Shown here in pieces: positions 42,038 through 49,789 of a stretch of 64,000 nt of DNA. Position numbers and translations under genes: made by a program. Position 1 is the stretch's first letter. Each line of letters begins with the position of its first letter. This stretch comes from CAXTPV01 sp965276715 (lineage in GTDB: Bacteria > Pseudomonadota > Alphaproteobacteria > Acetobacterales > Acetobacteraceae): positions 682,001 through 746,000 of the forward strand of contig OZ255622.1 of the NCBI GenBank assembly GCA_965276715.1. Reading direction: 5' to 3'. The notes below the pieces were generated by a model. It was not told the DNA's origin. It saw only the letters and a program-made list of their open reading frames with translations, and did not search any database.

Positions 42038-43220
42038 TAGTGTCCTGCTCCGCAATTGCCGACTAATATCTCCTGATCGTGAGAGTTTCGGGAGAAATGC
42101 CTTGATGGGACGACCGATCAAGCGACTGCGTGCTGAACCTGGCGCTGTCACGGAGCTTCGACGCCGGTCGCGGTCGGCCATCGTCGACGTGCGGGAGCGC
42201 GAGCGTGCCGACATCATCCTGCTTCGGCTCGACGGCGTCGGGGTTGAAGCCGTCGCCGAGCGGCTGAATACGACGCCCAAGCGCGTCTCGACGTGGTCGA
42301 GGCGGTTCGAGAGGTTCGGTCTTGCGGGGCTGGATGATCGACCGGGTCGTGGCCGCAAGGCTTCGATCCCGGAGGTGAAAGTGGCACGCGTGCTGACCGA
42401 AGCGACCCGTCCGCCGAAGGGTAGACGCCGCTGGAGCCTGCGGTCGATGAGCCGTCACGCCGGGGTCTCCGCGAGTTCGGTCCAGCGCCTGTGGTCGAGG
42501 AACGACCTCAAGCCACATCGTCTGAGGACCTTCAAGCTGTCGAACGATCCGAAATTCGAGGAGAAGTTCTGGGACGTCATCGGGCTGTATCTCAATCCGC
42601 CCGCGAAGGCGCTGGTGCTGTGCTGCGACGAGAAAAGCCAATGCCAGGCGCTCGAACGCACGCAACTGGGCCTCCCGCTGGCGCCGAAGCGCCCGCCCAC
42701 GATGACGCACGACTACGTCAGGCATGGCACGATCACACTGTTCGCAGCCCTCAGCCAGTTGACCGGAAAGCTGATCAGCCGCACCGAGGCGAGCCACACG
42801 CATGTCGAATGGCTGCGTTTCCTCAAGCAGATTGATCGCGAGACGCCGTCCGACGTCGATCTGCATCTGATCGCGGACAACTACGCCACCCATAAACATC
42901 CCAATGTGCGGGCGTGGCTGGGCAGACACCCTCGTTTCCACATGCACTTCACGCCGACCTCGTCCTCGTGGCTCAATCTGGTCGAGCGCTTCTTCGCCGA
43001 CCTAACCGGCGACGTGATCCGTGTCGGCAGCTTCACGTCGGTCAACGAACTGGTCCGTGACATCAAAGCCTATCTCGCCGTGCGCAATGCCGATCCAAAG
43101 CCATACGTCTGGAAAGCCACCGGCGCCGAAATCCTCGCAAAAATCAAACGAGCACGCGTCGCGCTTACCGAAACCACGGCTGCATGACTTCCTGGTCAGC
43201 AATTGCGAATCGGGACACTA
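42038..43220 (+). mobile_element. IS630-family insertion sequence 1, apparently intact
   Basis: The element is bounded by TA at 42038-42039 and 43219-43220, the target duplication of IS630/Tc1 elements. Its imperfect terminal inverted repeats start TAGTGTCC(T/C)G and share CGCAATTGC and GAC over about 24 bases. It carries one transposase gene in the same direction as the host gene. Its intact ends, intact transposase and clean target duplication indicate a recent insertion. Confidence 0.95.
42105..43187 (+). CDS. IS630-family transposase (element 1)
   Basis: A 360-aa DDE transposase. The N-terminal helix-turn-helix (VGVEAVAERLNTTPKRVSTW and SVSASSVQRLW-like segments) precedes the catalytic core with the Asp in LCCDEKSQ, the Asp in LIADNYATHK and the Glu in NLVERFFADLT. 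Full length and uninterrupted, so probably active. ATG 42105 has GGAG ten bases upstream; ATG 42096 would add three residues. Confidence 0.95.
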   Translation: MGRPIKRLRAEPGAVTELRRRSRSAIVDVRERERADIILLRLDGVGVEAVAERLNTTPKRVSTWSRRFERFGLAGLDDRPGRGRKASIPEVKVARVLTEATRPPKGRRRWSLRSMSRHAGVSASSVQRLWSRNDLKPHRLRTFKLSNDPKFEEKFWDVIGLYLNPPAKALVLCCDEKSQCQALERTQLGLPLAPKRPPTMTHDYVRHGTITLFAALSQLTGKLISRTEASHTHVEWLRFLKQIDRETPSDVDLHLIADNYATHKHPNVRAWLGRHPRFHMHFTPTSSSWLNLVERFFADLTGDVIRVGSFTSVNELVRDIKAYLAVRNADPKPYVWKATGAEILAKIKRARVALTETTAA

Positions 43221-44094
43221 GAGGGCGACGTGCAGAATTTCGAGGAAGGTGCCAAGCGGCTGCACCATCCCAAGCTCGGCTTGATCGATCTCACCTATGT
43301 GGCGCTGGTCCCAGAGGGTCAGCCCAACCTGTCGTTCGTGACATACGCGCTGCACCCAGGAAGCAGGGACTGACAGTCATAGGATAAGAACATCTCTGCC
43401 CAAGCCTATTGTCTCTGCCCACGTTGGTTGTTCAGCGCGAACGACACAGAAGGCAGCGAATGAAGACCGTACTCGTTACAGGTGCCGGCACTGGCTTCGG
43501 CAAAGAGGCCGCGATGAGACTGGCCGAGAAGGGCTTCGACGTCATCGCCGCCGTCGAGATCTATCCCCAGGTGGAAATTCTGGAGAACCAGGCAACCGAG
43601 CGTGGCGTCACCCTCAGGATCGAGAAGCTCGACGTGACGAACGAAGGCGATCGCAGGAAAGCCCTCGACTGGAATGTCGAGATCCTCGTCAACAACGCGG
43701 GCATGCTCGAGGGCGGCGCGGTCATCGACATCCCCGGCGAGAACATGCGGCACGAGTTCGAGGTGAACGTCATTGGCCCGCTGCTGCTGACCCAGGGCAT
43801 CACCAGGCAGATGATCAAGCGCGGCCAAGGCCGGGTCGTCTGGGTGTCGTCGCGCGAAGGCCTCAACGTCAATCCGTTCACCGGCATCTATTCGGCGTCG
43901 AAGCACGCGATCGAGGCGATCGCCCAGACGATGAAGGCCGAGCTTCAGGAGTTCAATATCGAGGTCGCCACCGTGAACCCCGGGCCATTCCTGACCGGCT
44001 TCAACGATCGCGGCTTCGACACCTGGAAGAGCTGGATCGATGAACCATCCGAACGTCTCTTCGACTACTCGAAGCTCGCCTTCCCCCGGGCTCA

Positions 44095-45270
44095 TACGCC
44101 CGGCATGATCGGCTGACTCTCGAAGGATTCCCTGATCGGCGCTGACGTGATTCGCTGTGCTCTGCACCCGATTCGCGGAGTTCATCATGGCAGCGCCGAT
44201 CAAGATCACGCGGAACGACCTCGACCCGGCCGGGCTACGCCGGGCAGCGCGGCGAGCGGCCAGTGTCGCAGCCGCGCAACGGATGCTGGCATTGGCGCTG
44301 GTCCTGGAAGGTGCATCGAGGACCGAGGCGGCGCAGGCGGCCGGCATGGACCGACAGACGTTGCGCGATTGGGTGCATCGCTACAACCAGGAGGGGCTGG
44401 CTGGGCTGACGGACCGGCATGGTGATTTCGGCCCCAAGCGGCTGCTCTCGCCCACGCAGGAGGCGGAGATCGCAGACTGGGTCCGGCAGGGACCGGACCT
44501 GGCCACGCACGGCGTGGTGCGCTGGCGCCGGGCCGACCTGGCGCGGGCGATTGCGGCCAAGTTCGGGGTCGTGCTGGCCGAGCGCAGCATCAGCACCGTG
44601 CTGCGCCGGCTCGGCTTCCGCCGCCTGGTCGCGCGTCCGCGCCATCCCGGCCACGACGCCGCGGCGCAAGCGTCTTTCAGAGCGACTTCGCCGCCCTTGT
44701 AGACGCCGCCCTGCCCGAGCACGCCCGCGGCAAGCCGCTGGAACTCTGGTGGCAGGATGAAGCGCGCATCGGCCAGCAGGGCACGCTGACGCGCGTGTGG
44801 GCCGAGCGCGGCTCTCGGCCGTCGGCGCCGCGGGATCAACGCTACGCCTGGGCCTATCTGTTCGGCGCCATCTGCCCGGCCCGCGGCACCGGTGCGGCGC
44901 TCGTGCTGCCGTTCGCCAACGCCGAGATGATGAACCTGCACCTGGCCGAGATCAGCGCCAGCGTGACCGCCGGTGCACACGCCGTGCTGACGATCGACGG
45001 CGCCGGCTGGCACCAGACCGGCGACAAGCTATGCGTGCCCGACAATATGACGCTCCTGCACCTGCCGCCTTACAGCCCAGAGCTGAATCCGGTCGAGAAC
45101 GTCTGGGCTTTTCTGCGCGGCAACAAGCTCAGCAACCGTGTCTTCAACAACTACGAGGCCATCGTCGACGCCTGCTGCGCCGCATGGAACTGGCTCATCG
45201 CACAACCAGAACGCATAGCCTCAATTGGTAGCAGAGAGTGGGCGTGTGTCAGTCAATGAAGCCGGGCGTA
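44095..45270 (+). mobile_element. IS630-family insertion sequence 2
   Basis: It is bounded by TA at 44095-44096 and 45269-45270. The ends begin TACGCCCGGC on both sides, with further matches including CTGAC, so imperfect terminal inverted repeats of about 26 bases. It differs from element 1 in termini and transposase. Its transposase needs a frame change, so activity is uncertain. It lies in the same direction as the SDR gene, 0.9 kb after element 1. Confidence 0.92.
44187..45259 (+). CDS. IS630-family transposase in two overlapping frames (element 2)
   Basis: The first frame (44187-44702) encodes the helix-turn-helix half: AAQRMLALALVLEGASRTEA, AAGMDRQTLRDWVHRYNQ, STVLRRLGF. The second, offset by -1, carries the catalytic half: FQSDFAALVDAALPEHARGK, WWQDEARIGQQGTLTRVWA (first Asp), VLTIDGAGWHQ (second Asp) and SPELNPVENVWAFLR (Glu). 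They join near 44670 at GCGTCTTTCAGAG. Some IS630 elements make their transposase by programmed -1 frameshifting; the T-rich run is a weak slippery site, so a disabling mutation is equally possible. Confidence 0.82.
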
Positions 45271-45556
45271 TCAGTTCGACCCGGAACCGGTCTATGCCAC
45301 GCTGACCGCGGTCGCGGCGGGCGAGATCGACGCGTTTCGCAATCTCGAGCCCAAGTCGATGATCGAAGAGACCAAGGAGAATATCGAGAAGCCCTGGTCG
45401 ATGAAGGCCACGGACGGCCTGGGCACCCGCCATGAACAGGTAAGGCAGTGCTATGACATGGAGCCCGAGCAGCGGGCGAACTGATCATCATACTCACGAT
45501 ACGGCGCAGGTGCCGTAACTATTACTTACCTCAAGCCTAGTCACAGGACAAGCAAC

Positions 45557-46246
45557 ATGAAAATTCTCATGGTTTTGACCTCCCACGACCAGCTCGGCGA
45601 CACCGGCCGCAAGACGGGCTTCTGGCTCGAAGAGTTCGCCTCGCCCTATTACACGTTCAAGGATGCTGGCGCAGAGGTCGTGCTGGCCTCCCCCAAGGGC
45701 GGCCAACCGCCGCTCGACCCCAAGAGCAACGAGCCGTCCAATCAGACCGAAATGACCCGGCGCTTCGAAGCCGATACGGCCTCGAAGGCGCAACTTGCCA
45801 CGACGCTGCGTCTGGACAGCGTCAGCCAGGCGGACTTCGACACGGTCTTCTATCCCGGCGGTCACGGACCGATGTGGGATTTGGCCGAGGACCAGAACTC
45901 GGTCAAGCTGATCGAGGAATTCCTCAAGGCAGACAAGCCCGTGGCACTGGTCTGCCACGCGCCTGGCGCTTTGCGTCACGTCAAGAAGCCCGATGGCAGT
46001 CCGCTTGTCGAGGGCAAGAAAGTGGCCGGATTCGCCAACTCCGAAGAAGCCGCCATGGGTCTGACCGACGTCGTGCCGTTCCTGGTCGAGGACGAGCTCA
46101 AGGCGAAAGGCGGGCTCTATTCCAAGGGTCCCGACCTGAAACCCTATATCGTCAGCGACGGTCTTTTGATCACCGGCCAGAACCCCGCCTCGTCGGGTCC
46201 GGCCGCGAAGGCTTTGGTGGAGCAGCTCGCCAAGACGGCAGCCTGA
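45557..46246 (+). CDS. DJ-1/PfpI-family (type 1 glutamine amidotransferase-like) protein
   Basis: A 229-aa protein of the DJ-1/PfpI superfamily. MKILMVLTSHDQLGDTGRKT opens the fold, FYPGGHGPMWDL holds the conserved Gly-rich loop, and VALVCHAPGALRHV the nucleophile elbow with Cys in CHAPG. GFWLEEFASPYY supplies the conserved Glu. The group includes HchA/Hsp31-like chaperones and methylglyoxal- or glyoxal-processing enzymes; the specific role is not clear. ATG 45557 follows the split SDR gene by 72 bases. Confidence 0.9.
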   Translation: MKILMVLTSHDQLGDTGRKTGFWLEEFASPYYTFKDAGAEVVLASPKGGQPPLDPKSNEPSNQTEMTRRFEADTASKAQLATTLRLDSVSQADFDTVFYPGGHGPMWDLAEDQNSVKLIEEFLKADKPVALVCHAPGALRHVKKPDGSPLVEGKKVAGFANSEEAAMGLTDVVPFLVEDELKAKGGLYSKGPDLKPYIVSDGLLITGQNPASSGPAAKALVEQLAKTAA

Positions 46247-46256
46247 ACGGATTTGC

Positions 46257-46287
46257 ATCGTGGGAGGCAGCTCTTGCTTCCCACGAT
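46257..46287. terminator. 13-bp hairpin between convergent genes
   Basis: ATCGTGGGAGGCA (46257-46269), a five-base loop and TGCTTCCCACGAT (46275-46287) pair throughout with one G-U. It lies between the end of the DJ-1-like gene and the end of the metallophosphoesterase gene, suiting a bidirectional terminator. The T run after it is short. Confidence 0.65.
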
Positions 46288-46315
46288 TTGTGCCCGACAG
46301 CCCGGGCAGGGCTTG

Positions 46316-47179
46316 CTAGCGGGTCGGTTCATCTTGGAAGGCGGGGGCCAGCCCGTTCGGCATCGTGCCGCTCAGGCGGCCGCCGAAGCGGACAGGCTCG
46401 GCACGCGTGGCGAGCCCGGTCGTGTCGTCGGTCTCGACGTAGAGACCGCACAGCGTCGGCTCGCCCTCGGCCGGATGGAGACGTTCGCCGTTGAGCTTGC
46501 GCCAGAAGCGTTGTGACGCCCCATCCTTGTTCATGCCGATGACGCTGTCGTAGTCGCCGCACATGCCGGCGTCGGTCTGGTAGGCGGTGCCGCCCGCAAG
46601 CACCTGATGGTCGGCGGTGGGCACATGGGTATGGGTGCCGACCACGACGGAAACGCGGCCGTCGAAGCTGTGGCCGAAGGCCGCCTTTTCGCTGGTGGCC
46701 TCGCCGTGCAGGTCGATCAGGATGGCGTTGACGGTGCCGCCGGCGAGCGGACCGCCGAGGCGATGGCGGGCGAGCAGCTCCTGGGTCGCTCGGAACGGGT
46801 CGTCGAGCAGTTCCATGAACAGCCGGCACATGACGTTGACGACCAGGGCGCGCCTGCCCTTGGAGATGTCGACCAGGATCGAGCCGGCGCCCGGCGTGCC
46901 GGACGGGAAGTTCAGCGGGCGGACGATGCGCGGGGTGCGCTCGATATGACCGATCAGCTCCTTGCGGTCGAAGGCATGGTTGCCGAGCGTGATGACGTCG
47001 GCGCCGGCCGCGAACAGGCTGTCGGCCATGGCGGGGGCGAGGCCGAAGCCGTGGCTGGCGTTCTCGCCGTTGACGACGACGAGGTCGGCGGCGAGGCGGG
47101 TCCTGAGGTCGGGCAGATGACGCTCGACGGCGTCCCGCCCGGCGCGGCCGACGACGTCGCCGAGAAAGAGGATGCGCAT
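46316..47179 (-). CDS. YmdB-type metallophosphoesterase (TIGR00282 family)
   Basis: A 287-aa phosphodiesterase. MRILFLGDVVGRAGRDAVER is the first metal-binding block (GDVVG), VNGENASHGFG the second, TLGNHAFDRKE the third (GNH), and VVVGTHTHVPTADHQ the last (GTHTH). TAYQTDAGMCGDYDSVIG is the family-specific end. Homologues hydrolyse 2',3'-cyclic nucleotides and affect RNA turnover and motility. It abuts fau without a gap and should be in the same transcript. Confidence 0.94.
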   Translation of the reverse strand: MRILFLGDVVGRAGRDAVERHLPDLRTRLAADLVVVNGENASHGFGLAPAMADSLFAAGADVITLGNHAFDRKELIGHIERTPRIVRPLNFPSGTPGAGSILVDISKGRRALVVNVMCRLFMELLDDPFRATQELLARHRLGGPLAGGTVNAILIDLHGEATSEKAAFGHSFDGRVSVVVGTHTHVPTADHQVLAGGTAYQTDAGMCGDYDSVIGMNKDGASQRFWRKLNGERLHPAEGEPTLCGLYVETDDTTGLATRAEPVRFGGRLSGTMPNGLAPAFQDEPTR

Positions 47180-47749
47180 CTAGATGGTCCCGCGGTCGGT
47201 GACGATGGCGTCGAGCCGATGGTCGTGGGGTTCGGTCGGAACGGTGCGGATTTCGGCATCGGCGCGCGCGACGCCGATTGATCGGGCCTCGGGATGGGCC
47301 GCCAGCGTGCGGTCATAGAAGCCGCCGCCGCGGCCGAGACGGTTGCGATCCCGGTCGAAGGCGATGACGGGGACGAGGATGATGGAAGGGCGGCCTCGAT
47401 GCTCGCGGGGATCGGCCCTGGGATGGCGGGTGCCGAGCGGGCCCGCCTCCATGACCGACCATACGTGCCAGGGCCGGAAGGCCAGCGGCCGGTCAGCGGC
47501 CGCGACGACCGGCAGGAACAGGGAACGTCCCGCCGCGTCGAGACGGCGCATGAGAGGGCGGAGATCGGGCTCGTTGTCCAGCGGCCAGAAGAAGGAAATC
47601 GAGGACACCGGATCGGCCAGGAGGGCGGCGAGGTGTTCGATCAGGGTGTCGTCGCGTGAAGGATCGGTGCGGCCGAGCATCCGCCGCCGCAGCTCACCCT
47701 TGGCCGGAACGATGGGGTGCGGAGCCGCCCTGGCCGTTGGCGCTAACAC
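47180..47749 (-). CDS. fau: 5-formyltetrahydrofolate cyclo-ligase
   Basis: A 189-aa enzyme that converts 5-formyl-THF to 5,10-methenyl-THF with ATP. KGELRRRMLGR is the N-terminal basic motif, FFWPLDNEPDLRPLM and LFLPVVAADRP-like segments follow, and FDRDRNRLGRGGGFYDRTL is the signature nucleotide/folate loop. Start GTG 47749 directly follows a 6S RNA-like stretch, the linkage known from E. coli ygfA-ssrS. Its stop touches the start of the metallophosphoesterase gene. Confidence 0.93.
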   Translation of the reverse strand: MLAPTARAAPHPIVPAKGELRRRMLGRTDPSRDDTLIEHLAALLADPVSSISFFWPLDNEPDLRPLMRRLDAAGRSLFLPVVAAADRPLAFRPWHVWSVMEAGPLGTRHPRADPREHRGRPSIILVPVIAFDRDRNRLGRGGGFYDRTLAAHPEARSIGVARADAEIRTVPTEPHDHRLDAIVTDRGTI

Positions 47750-47751
47750 CC

Positions 47752-47885
47752 TCCCAGAGCCTGCAAGTGCAGGTGGGTGCCAGATACCGTGACCACGGCC
47801 ACGGCAGCGCCAGCTCCCGAGGGAGTGCTTATCGGCCCAGGGGGTGACTGTCCTGACGCACCGGGCAGCCCCGCGGTGAACATCT
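47752..47885 (-). ncRNA. ssrS: 6S RNA candidate
   Basis: The stretch between zapA and fau, on their strand, carries no reading frame and reads with high self-complementarity. The minus strand includes CCCCCTGGGCCGATAAGC, then ACTCCCTCGGGAGC as a hairpin and GCCGTGGCCGTGGTCACGG, features like the central region of 6S RNA. In proteobacteria ssrS is typically found exactly between zapA and the cyclo-ligase gene. Ends are approximate. Confidence 0.6.
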
Positions 47886-48198
47886 AGTCATGCTCCAGCG
47901 CGGCTGCAATGTGTTCGGCGCGTTCGGCCAGCGCGCGCAGCTCGGGATCGGTGGTCGCGAGCGGTGCCGTGACGTCATGACGCTGGGAGGCCGCCTTGTG
48001 CACGTCGTGCAGTTCGTCGGCCATCAGCAGGCCGGCGAGCACCAGCAACCGGCTCTCGCCACTCTGGCCGCCGATCGCCTTGATCTGGTCGATCCGCTTC
48101 TCGATCTCGCCGGCCATCGACTGCAGGTGCTGCTCCTGGCCGTCCTCGCATCCGACGATATAGGCGTAACCATTGATCTTGATCGTGACTTGAGCCAT
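47884..48198 (-). CDS. zapA: Cell division protein ZapA
   Basis: A 104-aa protein that binds FtsZ and promotes Z-ring bundling. MAQVTIKINGYAYIVGCEDG is the N-terminal beta-hairpin domain, EEQHL-like residues then QSMAGEIEKRIDQIKAIGGQ begin the helix, RLLVLAGLLMADELHDVHK is the family signature, and the rest is a coiled coil ending AALEHD. It is preceded by a coiled-coil gene and followed by the 6S RNA candidate and fau. Confidence 0.94.
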   Translation of the reverse strand: MAQVTIKINGYAYIVGCEDGQEQHLQSMAGEIEKRIDQIKAIGGQSGESRLLVLAGLLMADELHDVHKAASQRHDVTAPLATTDPELRALAERAEHIAAALEHD

Positions 48199-48219
48199 CG
48201 GCTTCTCCGGGCAACCTGT

Positions 48220-48522
48220 TCAGAACGCCGCGTCACCGAGCAGCGTCCGGACCCGGTCGATCATCGCGTCGAGCCGGCGCCGTATTTCGTCGATCGTCTC
48301 GTGCTCGGCGACCGGCCCCATCTCGCTCGACGCATCGGCGGCGTGGGCGTCACGCTCGGCCCTGCGCACGATGGCAGCCGAGATGCGGTCTAGTGCGGCC
48401 TCGAGCCGGCGGCCGTCGCTGGCGGGTTCCATGGCGCGTTCGGTCGGGCCTTCTGTGGGGCGCTCGGCGGGGCGCCTGGTGGGCGGTTGCCATTCAGCCC
48501 TGGCGCCTTCGACCGGCGGCAT
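48220..48522 (-). CDS. Short coiled-coil protein upstream of zapA (DUF4164-like)
   Basis: A 100-aa protein with a Pro/Arg/Glu-rich first half and a helical second half (LEAALDRISAAIVRRAERDA and TIDEIRRRLDAMIDRVRTLL). Proteins of this size and layout commonly precede zapA in alphaproteobacteria and are annotated DUF4164; the function is unknown, possibly in division. ATG 48522 has GAGGAT six bases upstream. Earlier ATGs at 48534 and 48564 arise from the tandem repeats next to it. Confidence 0.6.
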   Translation of the reverse strand: MPPVEGARAEWQPPTRRPAERPTEGPTERAMEPASDGRRLEAALDRISAAIVRRAERDAHAADASSEMGPVAEHETIDEIRRRLDAMIDRVRTLLGDAAF

Positions 48523-48526
48523 CGTT

Positions 48527-48630
48527 ATCCTCATGCAGGACTTGACCGCATGATCCTCATGCAAGGTTTGACCGCATGATCCTCATGCAAGGTTTGACCG
48601 CATGATCCTCATGCAGGGCTTGAACGCATG
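48527..48630. repeat. Four tandem 26-bp repeats in a divergent intergenic region
   Basis: Units 48527-48552, 48553-48578, 48579-48604 and 48605-48630 are head to tail; units 2 and 3 are identical and units 1 and 4 differ at three or so bases each. On the minus strand each unit contains GAGGAT followed closely by ATG, like the true start signal at 48522. On the plus strand each contains TTGACC (TTGAAC in unit 4), a -35-like word. The array lies between divergent genes. Confidence 0.95.
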
Positions 48631-48656
48631 ACGCGCGGCCGCTCGAAGGTCAAGCG

Positions 48657-49076
48657 ATGATCGAACGGCTGCCTCCGGCGTGCCTGGTGCGAAGTCTGGC
48701 CGAGGCGCGGATCGCCCTGGCACCTGGCGCGCCGGTCACGCTGCTGTCGGCGCGCGGGGCCGCGATCTTCGCCGGAACCCTGTTCTGGCAGGCGCTGGTC
48801 GGGGCCGCGCGCGCGCAAGCGGCCGGGACGGTGCTGGCCGACATTCTCGATTGCGCGGATGCGTCGGGCCGGGCGCTCGAGGCGCTTCGGCTCGGCCAGG
48901 GCGTGATCGTGCTCGAGCCGGCCAGCATCGGCTATGCGGATATCGTCGAGCGGGCGTCGGTCCTGGGTGCGTCGGTGCTGGCCGTGCGGCCGCCGGCGCT
49001 GGATTGTGGCCGACGCGATGCGGGGCGGCGGGTCGGTGCCTGGCTCGGCGATGACAGGGCGGGCGGCGGGGGCTAG
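48657..49076 (+). CDS. Conserved hypothetical protein upstream of thiE
   Basis: A 139-aa protein with alternating hydrophobic strands and helices: PVTLLSARGAAIFAGTLFWQ, GTVLADILDCADASGRALEA, GQGVIVLEPASIGYADIVER and ASVLAVRPPALDC. The pattern suggests a small alpha/beta or Rossmann-like fold without catalytic motifs. Its ATG at 48657 follows the tandem repeats by 26 bases, and thiE lies 84 bases downstream on the same strand. No function can be assigned. Confidence 0.65.
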   Translation: MIERLPPACLVRSLAEARIALAPGAPVTLLSARGAAIFAGTLFWQALVGAARAQAAGTVLADILDCADASGRALEALRLGQGVIVLEPASIGYADIVERASVLGASVLAVRPPALDCGRRDAGRRVGAWLGDDRAGGGG

Positions 49077-49160
49077 CGTTGAGGCGGAACAAGCCCGAGC
49101 GGCGATGGAGAAGCGGCGGATGACGCCTCGCGTCGGTCCTCGAGAACGGAGCCCGGTCGC

Positions 49161-49787
49161 TTGAGCGGCTGCCGGCTGTATCTGGTCACGCCGCCGGCGC
49201 TGGTGCCGACCGCGTTTGCCGAGGATCTCGGACGCGCGCTCGACGCGGGCGACGTGGGCGCGGTCCAGCTCAGGCTGAAGGAGGCGAGCGACGAGGCGGT
49301 GCTGCAGGCGGCATCGGTGCTGCTGCCGGTGTGCGCGCGCCGCGACGTCGCGTTCCTGGTCAATGACCGGCCGGACCTCGCGAGGCGAGCGGGTGCCGAC
49401 GGCGCGCATGTGGGTGCCGAGGACGTGCAGGCGGGCGAGGCGCGCGCGCTGCTCGGCCCGGACCTGCAGCTTGGCGTGTCGTGCTACGACAGCCGCGACC
49501 TCGCCATGCGCGCGGGCGAGCAGGGTGCCGACTACGTGGCGTTCGGGGCGTTCTTTCCGAGCTCGACGAAGGAGACGCCGATCAGGGCCGATCCGGCGTT
49601 GCTGGGCTGGTGGTCGGAGCTGATGGAGCTTCCCGTGGTCGCGATCGGCGGCATCGACGCGGCCAATTGCGGCGCGCTGGTGCGCGCCGGCGCCGATTTC
49701 CTCGCCGTCGTCAGCGCCGTGTGGAACCATCCCGACGGACCGGCGGCCGGAGTGCGCGCGATGAACGCGGCCATCGCCGACGCCTGA
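49161..49787 (+). CDS. thiE: Thiamine-phosphate synthase
   Basis: A 208-aa TIM-barrel enzyme joining HMP-pyrophosphate and thiazole phosphate. CRLYLVTPP opens strand 1, VGAVQLRLKEASDEAVLQAA carries the QLRLK motif, DVAFLVNDRPDLARRAGADG the NDRPD motif, GAHVGAEDV and GVSCYDSRD follow, ADYVAFGAFFPSSTKE the phosphate loop, and VVAIGGIDAANCG the last loop. It starts at TTG 49161, directly before the conserved first strand. The mgtC-like gene follows after two bases. Confidence 0.95.
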   Translation: MSGCRLYLVTPPALVPTAFAEDLGRALDAGDVGAVQLRLKEASDEAVLQAASVLLPVCARRDVAFLVNDRPDLARRAGADGAHVGAEDVQAGEARALLGPDLQLGVSCYDSRDLAMRAGEQGADYVAFGAFFPSSTKETPIRADPALLGWWSELMELPVVAIGGIDAANCGALVRAGADFLAVVSAVWNHPDGPAAGVRAMNAAIADA

Positions 49788-49789
49788 CC

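Larger units (their letters stand above)
41395..43373 (+). pseudogene. XRE/MmyB-type regulator split by an IS630-family insertion
   Basis: The gene encodes an N-terminal helix-turn-helix (ALGAFLASRRARLQPAELG, TPGLRREEVAVLTGVSVSWY) and an MmyB-type ligand-binding domain (IPAYVRNRRLDILAWNP, EFRTWW). At 42038 the frame is entered by an insertion element and ends in SCSAIAD. The missing end resumes directly after the element at 43221: GDVQNFEEGAKRLHHPKLG to FVTYALHPGSRD. Removing the element and one TA copy restores an open reading frame across the joint (TGG CTA GAG GGC). The truncated product would keep its DNA-binding domain. Confidence 0.95.
43460..45484 (+). pseudogene. SDR oxidoreductase gene split by a second IS630-family insertion
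   Basis: MKTVLVTGAGTGFGKEAAMR, VEILVNNAGML, VWVSSREG and GIYSASKHAIEA define a classical SDR with TGxxxGxG, NNAG and YxxxK motifs. The frame is entered by an element at 44095 after KLAFPRAH. The C-terminus follows the element from 45271: QFDPEPVYATLTAVAAGEID to CYDMEPEQRAN. Excising the element with one TA leaves the two halves one base out of frame, so either a small indel accompanied insertion or the gene was already damaged. Confidence 0.9.

Noticed and set aside
48527..48630. Tandem array considered as a CRISPR
   Set aside because: The units are contiguous with no spacers, so it is a simple tandem repeat.
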